From Undaria pinnatifida (taxonomy: Eukaryota > Sar > Phaeophyceae > Laminariales > Alariaceae): a stretch of DNA of 64,000 nt. The notes beneath the pieces were generated by a model. The model was not told the DNA's origin. It saw nothing but the letters and a program-made list of their open reading frames with translations, and ran no database searches. Below are positions 47,301 through 55,639 of this stretch, piece by piece (the stretch's first letter is position 1; every line of letters starts with the position of its first letter). The stretch is taken from contig JABAKD010000020.1 in assembly GCA_012845835.1 (NCBI GenBank), positions 19,151,106 through 19,215,105 of the forward strand, in the 5' to 3' direction. A program made the position numbers and the translations under genes.

Positions 47301-49651
47301 CACCGCCGTATATGACTGCAAGCGGCTGGCTCGGGGGTATAATGCCGTTGCCGGCTATCGATATTTTTAACTTATAACATGACTGCGCTGCTGATGCGGC
47401 CGTTCGATGTCTGACGAATGTGTGCTGGATGTGGGATGAAGGTGATGATCTGGAGGCGCTCGTACGACATCCCGCCGCCCCCGGTGGACCACAAGAGCGA
47501 GTACTACCCGGGCAACGACCCCACGTGAGTTGCTTGCTGTTAATCTTGTAATTTATTGTTCTTACTAATGTTCTCGTCCATGTCTTCCGACGTTTTCCTG
47601 CCCCGTGCTTGCTGCATTCTAGATGGCTTCCCTTCTTGTTATGCTTATCTTTGTACCCTGCTGTGGTGCAGGGACGCTTCACACTCTTCGGTCGCTTTCA
47701 CCAATCGCAACTCCGCACAACAAAGAACCACGCCGACAGAACCGTCTCTCGCTTCCTTCCACCAATCACATTTCCACACGACAAAGGACAGCGTCCAACC
47801 GAAAGCGTGTTTTTTTTTTGTGTGTGGTTGTGATGATGCAGGTACGCTTCGCTCTCGCCCGAAGAGGTCCCCGACACGGAATCCTTGGCCACGACACTCG
47901 ACCGCGTGCTGCCCTACTGGGAGAAAGTCATCTCCCCCGACATCAAGGACGGCAAGAAAGTCCTGGTGGGTCACATTATTCTAATAATACACGGCTTTTT
48001 ATTGGGAGCCGTCTGGCGTGGTTGTTGTGGACGTTTTTTTTGGTGGGAGCCGGGTGGCTTGGGATCAGATTGTTCGAGACGCATTGTCATTGGAAGCCGT
48101 GTGGCGCGGGTCAGGTTTCGTTTTGGACGGGTTTTCATGGCGAGGCGTGTCGCATGCGCGTTATGTGGGTGGTTGTGTGCGTATTGTTTTAGGATTGTGA
48201 TCATGTTTGCTTTCTATTAGGACGGTGCGCTAGACAGTGTATACTTTTCGATGTTTCTGATGCATTGTAAAGCCTGAGGATGAGTGACGGGAGGGTTGCT
48301 CGTGCCAGTGTCTCGCGTTTGCACTTGCGAAGTTTTTACAGGCCTTGTCAAGCTGCTAATGCCTGGTTCTGGCAAATATAGATGCTGCAAAGTACAGGCT
48401 CGCTAATGTTGTATGAGAGCTTGTCACGCTCCTCGACCACATACCGAAATGACATTTTGAAAAAGGTGGTTGCTTTCCGACGTCACGCTGAGAGCCTTCC
48501 TTGCTTCGTTTCCACAATAATGGATGCGATGCGGAGCGATGTGAATCACATTTTCGCCCGGTTGGGGGGCTTTGTGGGCGGCGATTTGCTGGCGTGTCAA
48601 TTGCGACCACGCCCGACGTCAATCTCATATCTACCGGCACGACTTGCCTTAGATCATTGTTTGTCGGGAGCTCGCAGCCTTTTGGTATGTCCTACCGACG
48701 ACTCCATCGGCGTGAAGGACTCGCATTTTCTCTCTTTGGTTGTCTCATCATACAGGGACCCTACGTGTTGATACTATGCGTACGGTAGGAACTGCTATGC
48801 TGTGGCCGTATGAGTGTGTTTGCGCATGCGCACACTATGACATCAGCAAGCTCAATCGCTCTATCCCCTGCCCCCACCCCTCCGCCGCAGATCGCTGCCC
48901 ACGGTAACTCCCTCCGAGCTCTGGTGAAGCACCTCGACGGCATCTCGGAGGAAGTTATCACAGGCCTCAACATCCCCACCGGTGAGGTTGCCCCGCGACT
49001 AAGTGTGGTGACGTGCTGAAAAACGCGGATCAAGCACGAGTTACCGATTTGTTGCGGCTGAAAGTTATTGAATGATATTACATGCCATACACCATGATAA
49101 CCCTGTAACGTAAAGTCAGTACGGCTTGTCCGCGTGTGCAGGGGGTGCCATGTTTTTCGCTATGTGGTTCGGCGTGGCTTTGAGCAGCCACCTGTTTGTG
49201 TGGACGGCGCGTTTTATCTCCACAGTGTCACGCTTGCTCGGCAAAAACAGAACTATGGTGATGCTTTTTGAACGGTGGAAAGTTCCAACGTGCGCGTTGC
49301 ATGAATGCGCCCGACCATCCGAAACTACTAAATTAAATCCAAACTAACTTGTCGGAAGTAAAAATGTTTTCAATTGAGCGTGCTACGAAGAGCCGTCGCT
49401 CTTCTGATCAACGTATTTGTCTCGCATTTTGTTTTATCTCCCCATTCGCGTGACCCGACGCCGCGTTATGCTGCCTGTTCTAACGGTATTAATTTGCCTA
49501 CTGTGCAGGCGTGCCCCTGGTGTACGAGCTCGACGACAACCTCACGGTTATCCCACACAAGGACGCCATCGCGCCGCTCCAGGGCCGCTACCTCGGCGAC
49601 CTCGACGCCGTCAAGGCCCGCATCGCCGGTGTCGCAAACCAGACAAAATAG
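26358..49651 (+). CDS. PGAM: Phosphoglycerate mutase, cofactor-dependent, probably mitochondrial (8 exons)
   Basis: Interconverts 3- and 2-phosphoglycerate in lower glycolysis through a phosphohistidine. Exons: 26358-26473, 26898-27025, 30202-30272, 40197-40301, 47442-47524, 47842-47965, 48891-48981, 49509-49651. All introns are GT-AG, and the exons sum to 861 bases (286 residues plus TAG) with every phase matching. Catalytic His40 lies in [12 protein letters not shown], then RFTGW, the proton-donor glutamate Glu118 in [18 protein letters not shown], and the second His213 in [12 protein letters not shown]. Numbering is offset by a constant 29 from E. coli GpmA. The first 29 residues have five Arg and no acidic residue before Glu31, as in a mitochondrial presequence, which fits known mitochondrial lower glycolysis in diatoms and other stramenopiles. 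The targeting is inferred. The exon 5 acceptor has a poor pyrimidine tract. Introns 2, 3 and 4 are 3176, 9924 and 7140 bases and full of repeats. Confidence 0.95.
27905..28075 (-). repeat. Dispersed repeat family A, inverted partial copy
   Basis: Minus-strand reading gives GAGACAGAG, CAAAGGGCTCGTCTC, GGCATCGGCACGGACACTGG and a TTTAATGTGAGTAACACAC end, matching the other copies. Confidence 0.6.
28815..29222 (+). repeat. Family B MITE-like elements, a C-tract variant followed by a fuller copy
   Basis: The first part has ACTGATGCATTCC, GTCCCCTTAGGGG and GCGCACAGATTGAGTTG followed by C-runs (28889-28902). The second part (about 28995-29220) has CCACAGCCGTCAGATTTTGT, TTTCCGCGCACAGATTG, CATCACCCTGTTGACC, GGGGAGTCGCCGACC, CTTAATGAGGACACACAC, CAGCTTGCAAAGATGAGTTT and the end GATCTCACAGCTGGAGTG. 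Confidence 0.65.
29298..29606 (-). mobile_element. tRNA-derived SINE, copy 4 (minus strand)
   Basis: T-rich tail (29300-29325), then the complement of the standard body and head, ending with the complement of the CCCCGGTGGCGTATCAGG start. The head is shortened by about 20 bases relative to the other copies (missing between ACTATA and CCTGATACG). Located in PGAM intron 2. Confidence 0.75.
29625..29830 (+). repeat. Dispersed repeat family F, copy 1
   Basis: Shares the order AATCCGGGGTCA, CTCCACTAYGGTA, TTTTATCGCGAGAA, TTCCCTCGTCGA, CGCTGCTGGGCG and a TATTT(C/T)TGCA(A/G)ATAAA end with 33216-33420. Both copies sit next to a SINE. Confidence 0.6.
30441..30470 (+). repeat. CCCTTT hexanucleotide microsatellite
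   Basis: About four CCCTTT units in a row, close to the intron 3 donor. Confidence 0.85.
30855..31038 (+). repeat. Tandem repeat of about 60 bp, three copies
   Basis: Copies start at 30855, 30917 and 30975 with CCAAAAGGGT.CTC, followed by AATAGTAGCA and TATGCACCTCTGCAC. Confidence 0.8.
31181..31406 (+). mobile_element. Family B MITE-like element, full copy
   Basis: About 226 bases from CAGCTGTCAGATTTTGTCCC to GATCTCACAGCTGGAGTG. The two ends are imperfect inverted repeats (CAGCTGTCAGAT at the left, CAGCTGTGAGAT read in from the right). It has no coding capacity. More than ten full or partial copies exist in this window. Confidence 0.6.
32380..33215 (+). repeat. Degenerate satellite of about 190 bp, four to five units
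   Basis: Landmark GTCGACACCAC.C..CACG.TG occurs near 32455, 32630, 32848, 33003 and 33208, and ATAGGGTCCCATCCCCG-like text near 32550, 32757, 32935 and 33122. Units differ by 10-30 percent by eye. The open frames through it are a by-product of its GC-rich composition. Confidence 0.75.
33216..33420 (+). repeat. Dispersed repeat family F, copy 2
   Basis: Matches 29625-29830 as described there. It directly follows the 190-bp satellite and is followed by SINE sequence. Confidence 0.6.
33520..33828 (+). mobile_element. tRNA-derived SINE, copy 5
   Basis: The head starts GCCCCGGTGGCGTATCAGG and carries AGTTCGAATCCCCCC. The body includes TGCTGAACCCTATGCGC, absent from some copies, and it ends GTCCAGAAGCTGGAAAGTAG, GTGTG and an A-run of about 16. 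A partial head in inverse orientation lies just upstream at 33490-33512. Confidence 0.75.
34620..34800 (+). repeat. Copy of the 310-bp repeat
   Basis: AATTTGGAAATAATG, CATCAAGATCC, TACCGTTCAAAATACAAATT and CTCGCTTTTCTCGCTCAGCA occur in the same order as in 35463-36000. Confidence 0.6.
35060..35300 (+). repeat. Family A relative with the alternative 5' half
   Basis: Has TTGTGTTCTCGTACCCGGTA and CGCTAGCATTTTACTTGC, then the family A core GCACGGACACTGGGTGTAAT. See 17690-18015. Confidence 0.6.
35463..36010 (+). repeat. Tandem repeat of about 310 bp, two units
   Basis: TGGAAATGATGCCAA occurs at 35463 and 35778. CTCGCTTGTCTCGCTC and GGCGAGGGGCGTT(G/T)GAGCCGCC recur about 300 bases apart. A third partial copy lies at 34620-34800. 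Confidence 0.7.
36228..36725 (+). repeat. Direct duplication, 355 bp spacing
   Basis: About 140 bases starting ACTGACGATTTGCACTTCTC and ending CCCACATCGGCACGGTA occur at 36228 and again at 36583 with few differences. The text is a diverged relative of family A. At 36120-36210 a minus-strand family B fragment precedes it. Confidence 0.75.
36858..37725 (+). repeat. Family B C-tract variants in tandem
   Basis: Repeated order: ACTGATGCATTCC, CCGTCAGATTTGTCCCCTTG, TTTCCGCGCACAGATTGAGTTG, a run of 10-18 C, then CTCCCTCTT.TTCAAACGCC. The C-runs lie at 37026-37043, 37183-37193, 37323-37334, 37437-37455 and 37597-37612. The minus-strand complement of this arrangement is at 54170-54800. Confidence 0.7.
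37729..38101. repeat. Inverted pair of family B elements
   Basis: A full plus-strand copy (37729-37958) is followed by a partial minus-strand copy (37983-38101). The outer 120 bases of both are complementary with few mismatches and could pair in the pre-mRNA of PGAM intron 3. Confidence 0.8.
38400..38660 (+). repeat. Family A relative with the alternative 5' half
   Basis: Has GCATTCTTCAGAACTCCTGTC, a CT-rich stretch, ACCCGGTACGCTA and the core CAGCACGGACACTT. An extra ATTAATATTAATAG interrupts the shared text. A CTG microsatellite lies just downstream at 38738-38760. Confidence 0.6.
38847..39440 (-). repeat. Cluster of three minus-strand family B copies
   Basis: Partial copy 38850-38985, fuller copy 39015-39250 and partial copy 39310-39420. 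Each shows the complement of the family order (CAGCTGTGAGAT, TTTGCAAGCTG, GGTCAACAGG, GCGCACGGAAACTGTA, CAGCTGTGGAA). Confidence 0.65.
40690..41270 (+). repeat. Degenerate GCAGTAC-rich tandem repeats
   Basis: An A-run followed by GGCAGCAGTACGGCA.TGCAGC recurs about 92 bases apart (40700 and 40790). Related GCAGTAC text recurs at 41025 and 41235, and a CCCA microsatellite lies at 41178-41222. Confidence 0.6.
41829..41933 (+). repeat. Dispersed repeat family D, short copy
   Basis: From ATAATCAAGTCCGTGGTCAC to ACGCATATATCAC only. Both ends are missing compared with 46253-46800. Confidence 0.75.
42074..42193 (+). repeat. 39-bp tandem repeat, three copies
   Basis: CTGTTCGCTAATATTGCGAC plus a TGTTGAACGATTTGGTGGT tail starts at 42074, 42113 and 42152 and is essentially identical in each copy. 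On the minus strand it gives an in-frame 13-residue repeat inside a 204-codon open frame, but that frame runs into family D. Confidence 0.9.
42930..43960. pseudogene. Gypsy-type Gag remnant present as a large inverted duplication
   Basis: The right arm (43515-43960, plus) encodes a Gag-like segment with a CCHC zinc knuckle, [14 protein letters not shown], near 43665-43710. A Gln/Arg/Asn-rich stretch follows. The left arm (42930-43510) is the diverged reverse complement of the same region; its knuckle is degraded. Both arms carry stops. The centre is near 43515. Confidence 0.6.
44180..44612 (+). pseudogene. Ty3/gypsy reverse transcriptase to RNase H fragment, frameshifted
   Basis: Three frames each hold one typical block in the right order: [16 protein letters not shown] (the FLG..YYR.F block after the reverse transcriptase), then GPITALLKQ, then [22 protein letters not shown] at the RNase H start. 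Frameshifts separate them, so the fragment is dead. Confidence 0.65.
44609..45420 (-). pseudogene. Three degenerate copies of a Gypsy RNase H segment
   Basis: On the minus strand 44640-44730 reads [20 protein letters not shown] and then [10 protein letters not shown], the RNase H DHK..L...R.QRW...L..Y pattern. A second copy about 268 bases upstream reads [11 protein letters not shown], and a third partial copy lies at 45290-45420. The copies are tandem and oriented head-on to the plus-strand fragment ending at 44612. A minus-strand family B fragment lies at 45170-45285. Confidence 0.55.
46253..46800 (+). repeat. Dispersed repeat family D, longest copy with purine tail
   Basis: A TTG run, the full family D order through GATGTGCCAGGTCCAGGCC, CACTACTCAC and CACTACGCATACGCACGAC, then about 200 bases of almost pure A/G on the plus strand (46600-46797). 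Confidence 0.75.
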
Positions 49652-49746
49652 TTGACCAAACGGACTAATAGTTAATCAAATGGACAAACAGTCGACCTAA
49701 AAAAGAAATAGTTCACCCAGAATAACAATATAGTTAGACAAAAAAT
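49647..49746 (+). repeat. 20-bp minisatellite overlapping the PGAM stop codon
   Basis: AATAGTTGACCAAACGGACT begins at 49647, and diverged 20-base copies follow at 49667, 49687, 49707 and 49727. The PGAM stop TAG is part of the first unit, so the array lies at the coding end and in the 3' untranslated region. No AATAAA follows. Confidence 0.65.
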
Positions 49747-49749
49747 CAG

Positions 49750-51739
49750 TAGCTGACGAAACGCAGGAGTTGACGGGGGAAAAAACTAAAGAACCTGTTG
49801 TAGGATCGCGGTTTCGCTCAACAGAGAAGACGGAAGGAGGTTGATTTGCTTTTGTGTAGCGAGTGCCAGGCGCGAAGGATTGCCCCCTATGGCGCTGCGC
49901 TGCGGACTTTATTTTGGTCATGTTTTGGCGAGGCAACTGGGGCGTTTTTTCAGGTGGTTGAATTAGTTGACAGACGACCTTACTTGTAGTTGCTCTCCTT
50001 GAAATTCTATACTATCGGAGAGGACTGAAAACATTGGACGTTGTCGGACGACACTTACGGCAGTACACTATATGCGTGCGTAGTTTTTGTGTTGAAGGAG
50101 GGGGGGGGGGGGGGGGGGGCACACTCAGGTTTCGCGAGAATGTGTTTGTAAATGACGTATCAAAAGCCTACCAATGTCAAAACGCCTTCCAGCCGTAGCG
50201 CGCCGCGCGGCGGAATGAATCTGCTCGGGGATGTTCAATGCCCGAGCAACTGTACCGAGAAGGTTGATTGGTACCATCTGCAACCGTGTAAATGGGCACC
50301 ATTCGCTAAGACCACTCTGCCAGTTAGACGTTGCAAAGTGTATTGGCACGGATAGATTTCTGCAGGACTGGGCTGTTGCTGCGCTTCTGTTCGGAATGAT
50401 GTGCTAGCAGGTGTACGCAGCACGCCTCACGTCGTATGTTCTATCTATTTTATTTGTGTTCGTTAGTTTTCGGTTTGTTCTCTCTCGCGGATCAGGTGAT
50501 GGGTGGTTGGGCACAATGCGTAGTTTAATGGTGATTCTTGATTCCGTAGCTCCTAAAGTTGTGCTGTTTTAGTGGGGTTTTTGCCCGATTTGTGAGCGAT
50601 GGTCCAGTCGCTTAATGTTTTGCTCGCACGTAGCTAGCGAGGGCTAGTGGAAGTCGTTTCCCAGCTGCTGACCGTCTATACTCCAAGGGGGTTTGAGGAT
50701 GGACGAAGTCTAAGTACAGCGCTTACCTGTAGGGTTTTGACACGTGTTGGCGTGTTATTTAGATGCATAACTGTCAAACAAAACCCTCTCTCAACTATCT
50801 TCGTTGTCTCGTTGCTGAACGCCGCCGGGTGCGTAAGTTCTGTTCGTCCGAGCATGTGCCCGACGTGAATTCTCTACGAGTACAGCACGCCCTTTCGTGG
50901 CGTATGGTGTGGGATCGCTGTCAGCGAACCCGCCGCAACGCAGGCCGAACGCAACAGTTTGTTCCGTCACGCGAGCAAGTGCCGTCGCGTACTGTTACTG
51001 CGATTTCTTTAGAGGGCTTGGCACCGAAAAAAAGTATCATCCAGACCAGTATCCCAAAAGAGTATTCGTTCATTCGTGTCCGCTTTGTCCACTCATACGA
51101 GGGGACTTTACGTTCGTTCGTGTCCGCTTTGTTCACTCGTACATACGAGGGGAGCCTTATCGAATTTTCGATTATCGGCATTCTCAGTCCTGGCTACCCC
51201 TGCGACACAACCATCCGCTCCATTGGCCGTACTACATCACTCGTATGTACCTCACGGGGTTTCAGCTCTTTAGGCCCCGCGTGTGTCTACAGTAGTAGTT
51301 GTGTCGTGGAGTCGGCCGCGCGTGAACCCTGTCGGAGAGCTATGCTGTTATCTGAAGAACCTTATCGGGTGCCGTGCACGCACGTAGATGTCAAAACGCA
51401 TTAGAGTAAGAGTTGGGGTTACACGTATGATATCTAGTGTCAATCCTCACCTCTCCCTCCAAGATCATCGAACGTCAACACCAAATACTAATTCGATGGG
51501 GTTTGAAGCCAGCGGCAGCAGCGGCGCACACGACGCACTAGAACGACTAGTTCACGCCCAGGGCTCTTTGCCACGGCAGCTGTTTGCACCCAAGCTTGCA
51601 CCTAGATGAGCCGCTTCCTTTTTTTTTCGGCCTTTTTTCTTTGAATTTAAGTTGCCCACTCTTACTGGGGTAATCTTTAACGGAAAGCTCAAATGTGCCC
51701 GTCGGTTTGCATGACCCCCTGAATCGTTAATGACCTTCT
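49750..51739. other. PGAM downstream region; no supported gene
   Basis: Contains a G-run of 20 (50100-50119). A 213-codon plus-strand frame from ATG 50763 to 51404 has no family similarity and includes a 47-base tandem duplication at 51075-51155 (CATTCGTGTCCGCTTTGT and copy). I do not call it a gene. Confidence 0.4.
50100..50119 (+). repeat. Poly-G run of 20
   Basis: Uninterrupted G run, about 450 bases downstream of the PGAM stop. Confidence 0.95.
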
Positions 51740-51960
51740 CCATCCTGCATTTGTGATGCGTTGTCTCTTGTCTCGTCGTTCGTGTCCATCGACCTTGTGT
51801 ACCTCTAGGATGGATGAGGTGCATGAGCACAGACACTGGGTGTGCTGAACGTTAATGGGTAGAAAGAACGCCTCAAGATTGTGGGTACAAACTGCTTGGA
51901 ATGAGTGTGATGTTTTTAGCAGCAGGCAAAAGTTAGGGGGAAGAACACACATGCACATAC
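51740..51960 (+). repeat. Dispersed repeat family A, partial copy
   Basis: Has GTCTCTTGTCTCGTCGTTCG, CCTCTAGGATGGATGAGG and GCACAGACACTGGGTGTGCT in family order, more diverged than the other copies. Confidence 0.5.
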
Positions 51961-52079
51961 CCTGCGTCAATATATGTCTGCCATGAAGTGCCTGGTATGT
52001 AGGCGGCTTTCCCTATGTTGAAATTGAAAAATACTCTCTCCGGTATCCCCAGGAAATGGAACCGCGTACATATTGACAA

Positions 52080-52365
52080 GTCCGGCCGACCTGCTATCCC
52101 ACCGTTCCAGGGCGGAGAGTGTTATAAGGCTTACTTTGGGTCGGCAGTTGGTTAACCTTTTACCAGTCGTCAAACAGACTAGTCTAATACTCTCTACCGA
52201 ACGCCATTTTCACTCCGGTTTTCGCGGTACCCTTCGGGGTTACTCGGCCAGCTTTACCCCCACCGGTCGACCTATTTTCCCGCCGGTCCAGGGGCAGTGT
52301 TATAAGACTCAATTTGTGTTGGCGATTTTGCTATCCTTTTGCCAGTGGTAAAACGGGCTAATATC
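52080..52365 (+). repeat. Tandem duplication of about 181 bp
   Basis: GACCTGCTATCCCACC...GTTATAAGGC and GACCTATTTTCCCGCC...GTTATAAGAC carry the same landmarks about 181 bases apart, ending in similar CTAATA.TCTC text. Confidence 0.65.
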
Positions 52366-52606
52366 CTCAACTTTCTGAACTAAAACATGTTCACATTTTC
52401 GTCGTGATGAAAGATCAATACCAAAGCATTGGAGAAAGGCACATTTTTTGGTAGTTTGGGCTCAACTGTGATGAAAAAAGGGCGCGATTACTGACTCGCT
52501 TTGGTCCTGATCAGTACGAAAAACAACAACACTGTTTTGCCTTGACAAAATGAAAAAAGGACACGGACTATCGCGATCAGTATGAAAGTTATGATCGCTG
52601 GGGTAG

Positions 52607-53115
52607 CCCCAACCTCGATCTAAATCCCCACCCTCTTTTTGTCCCTGGGCAGTGGCGGTTGAGACAAGCGCGTTATTGATCGCACCACTTTGCTTGTACC
52701 ATTCAACGTGGTTGCGAAACGATGTGCGGCAATGGCAACGGCATAGAGGCCGACGTGTCATGGTATATAACCTGTTAACACACATTAAGAGCTAGTTGGT
52801 TGAAACAGCATGACATTGATTGGGCAACTACAGTACGATAAATTAAAGCCTGTTTTTCTTATTATATGTATTCCTTGCAAATAGTCTGGTGTGCCGACTT
52901 GCGTATGTCCCGCGGTCGTACTGCTGTGTATTATTAATTGCGGTTGGCATTGCATGGCCACACCACCTTGCTGTATATTGAATGTGTGTCTTTGTCTTGT
53001 AGTTTGTGACCACAGAGCTCGTCTCTCCAGGAGGAGGCATCGACACGGACACTGACTGGTTGGGATGGAGCTAGATGCGATGGGTGGGTATCAGTTTAAT
53101 ATGAAAAACACACTC
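52607..53115 (+). repeat. Dispersed repeat family A, long copy 2
   Basis: Direct-orientation match of about 510 bases to 2687-3240, from GGGTAGCCCCAACCTCGATC to GTTTAATATGAAAAACACAC. Differences are scattered substitutions and short indels, so the copies are not recent. Confidence 0.65.
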
Positions 53116-53199
53116 AGACGCTCACACCTTATTCAAAACCAATCAACCCTATTTATATTTATATAACAACAGTGACTATAGGGGAAACGCCATAATATC

Positions 53200-53560
53200 A
53201 CATAATACATCGACGTTGATACAGAAACTGAAAGATTCATGCTTCATTGATGGCAGAGTACGACCATTACCACAGAAGTAGCAGTATCATGCCGTATCTT
53301 TCTTGAGGGATCGTTAGCAACAGCACAGAGCACGACAAACAGTTATTTTCTGCATCACTACATCACTATACGAAAATACCATCACAGCACATCAGCACAT
53401 ACATACATCATACATCTACGTTGAAATTGGTGACCTTTCTTTAATGATACGATTGCACCAGTATGGTACGAGTACCGTATCTTTTTTGAGAGATCGTCAG
53501 CAATAAACAGCACAGAAGACGCATTGACACTCTACGTGCATAGTTGAAAATACCCCAAAA
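53200..53560 (+). repeat. Diverged tandem duplication of about 200 bp
   Basis: ACATC.ACGTTGA, CCGTATCTTTCTTGAGGGATC and AACAGCACAGAGCACG landmarks recur once about 185-205 bases on. Confidence 0.5.
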
Positions 53561-53894
53561 TTACTTTTGTTCTAAGCTTTCAGCTCTCACGATACGATAG
53601 GCCTTCCACCTGGAGACATTAGCACACCATGGTCGACCAACGCTTATCCGGAGAAGGCCACATGAATTTACGTTACGCCATCGAAGGTTTTAATAAGTTG
53701 ATCCATGCTCAAAGCGGCGAGAAATTGTCCGTGTTGTCATTGGGTCTCTCCTCGAGAAGATGACGATGGTGACTGGCTTGTCGATACGAAATACTCGTGC
53801 TGGCAGGTGGCCGAAACGATTTGATTTTGACTATAATATTTCGGCATTTTCATCATTATTAGTTAATGGGGATTATTATATTGTTATAAAAAAT

Positions 53895-54800
53895 GAAAAT
53901 ACACTCCAGCTGTGAGATCGAACATTTTGTCGAAACTCATCTTTGCAAGCTGTGTGTGATACTCCGATCGCGCGTATTACGGGTTGTGTGTCCTGATTAA
54001 GGATATAGGTCGGCGACTCCCCTTGCAACTACAGTGTAGCTATCAGGGTCAACAGGGTGGTGTTAGTTAGTCTGTGCGCGGAAACTGTAAAACCCGTTTC
54101 TGAGGGGAACAAAATCTGACAGCTGTGGAGAGAAATGTATCCGTTTATCAAGTGAATCCTGTAAGTCGAATAACCGGTGAGGGGCGGGCGGAGTTTTTAA
54201 GGACATGGGGGCCTGGTTTTGATCAAAAGCGAGCGGGGTTGGAGGGGGGGGGAAGGGGGGGGGGGGGGGGGCTGGGGGGGGGGGGGGGGGGGGCGAACGG
54301 GCGGGCAATTTGTGCGTGGAAGCTATAAATCCTTCAAGGGGATAAATCTGACGGTTTTGGGAAGAAAAAAAAAAAATGATGCACCAGTTTATTATAGGGG
54401 GGGGGGGTTGGGGCGGGGTTGGGGCGGGAGGGGCAGCTCAATCTGTGCGTTGAAACTATACATTATTTTGAGGGGATAAATGTGACGGTTTTGGAAAGAA
54501 TGCATCAGTTTATCATGTACATCCTGGGGTAAGTCGTACAATCAGTGAGTATAGAGAGGGCGGAGTGTTCGAGGGGGTGGGGGTGGGATGGGGTGGGGGG
54601 GTTGGGGAGGTGGGGGGTGAGGGCGGGGGAGGGGGGGGGGGGGGAAGGGGTGGTGGGGGGGGGGGAGGGGGAAGGGAAGGTTTTTAGGTGAGGGGTTTTT
54701 TATGCGTGTGGTGCTAGGTGTAGGCGATGGTGCGGGTGGTGGGGAAGAAGGGGGCGTTCGGGGCGGGGGGAAAGCAGCGGCATGGATGGCTCTAGAAAGA
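53895..54800 (-). repeat. Family B copy and G-tract variants (minus strand)
   Basis: A full-length minus-strand copy (53905-54130) is followed by variants in which the subterminal tract is expanded: G-runs up to about 20 at 54243-54293, G-rich text at 54400-54437 and 54570-54690. Each G-tract borders the complement of CACAGATTGAGTTG-like text, mirroring the C-tract arrangement at 36858-37725. Confidence 0.65.
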
Positions 54801-55359
54801 TAATGAGGTGATATCCAGTGCATGAAGTGTTTATTAATCTGGCGGATTTCGATATTAGGTGGGGCGTTTGAGCAAGGGAGAGCGAGAAGGGGGGGGGGGG
54901 GGATTTTCTAGGAGGTTTAGGTCACAAATAATATTCAAATACACTCCAGCTGTGAGATCAAAGATATGTAGGGGCTTAACTGCTGATTAAAGACGAACAG
55001 TGAATGGTAAAATCGCGTAATCAAATATATAACCATGCATCGGTGATTAAAATATGATTACAAACAATCGCATATTAATTTCAACTTGTACGTTGATTAT
55101 GCGTGTTGATTGCCACCACTAATTAATTTAATGCCATTTATGTTGATTCTTTTGTCGACTTGAAAATAGATACTTAGTCGAGCGCTCAGTATACTGGTTT
55201 GATCAGTATATATTTGACTTGATATTAGCCGGCAACCACCGGTATATACTGAACTGCATCAATATACTGGGCACGAATGACTTGAATACAGAGACTATAA
55301 TAGGTTTTGAGCAAGTTATGTAAACTTTTGGGGACTTTTTCCTTGATTTCTCGCCGAGC
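54801..55359. other. No supported gene
   Basis: A G-run lies at 54889-54901 and the end of a family B copy at 54943-54965. AT-rich unassigned DNA with repeated GATTA-type words follows at 54980-55160. Confidence 0.45.
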
Positions 55360-55485
55360 TTAGTGAGCAGGACCGCGAGACTTATCAGATGGCGATGGGT
55401 GATATGTGCGGAGGCACCGCTGCGAGAGCGTGGCCGTCGAGGTCCTGAGGCAGAAGGTATCAGGCGCGGCAAAAAAAATGCGATC
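55360..55485. repeat. Dispersed GC-rich repeat, copy shared with 3325-3470
   Basis: See the copy at 3325-3470. The shared text includes TCTCGCCGAGC, GAGCAGGACCG and GGCACCGCTGCG. Confidence 0.5.
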
Positions 55486-55639
55486 AATCCACGGGGGACA
55501 AGAACAGATAGCCGTCCAGGCAATAGCCTCAACATAAATTAATCCCTAAATAAATCTAGAACTTGTACCAAGAGTGCACATTTGTTGGCTCTAAAATGAC
55601 CAGGTATGCCTGTTTTTAGCGGCTGTCCAATTGTATTCC

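Larger units (their letters stand above)
40302..47441 (+). other. PGAM intron 4 (7140 bp)
   Basis: Donor CAG|GTATAC; the acceptor is GATGAAG before GTGATGATCTGG. It holds tandem repeats, family D copies and rearranged Gypsy remnants, listed separately. The stretch 45420-46250 has only a short duplication (GATGTCACGATCGT... near 45951 and GATGTCACAGTCGT... near 46166). A CT/C-rich tract lies at 47010-47090. Confidence 0.9.

Noticed and set aside
50763-51404. 213-codon plus-strand frame
   Set aside because: Starts with an ATG but has erratic composition, no domain and an internal tandem duplication; the other frames are similar. A gene cannot be excluded but is not supported.
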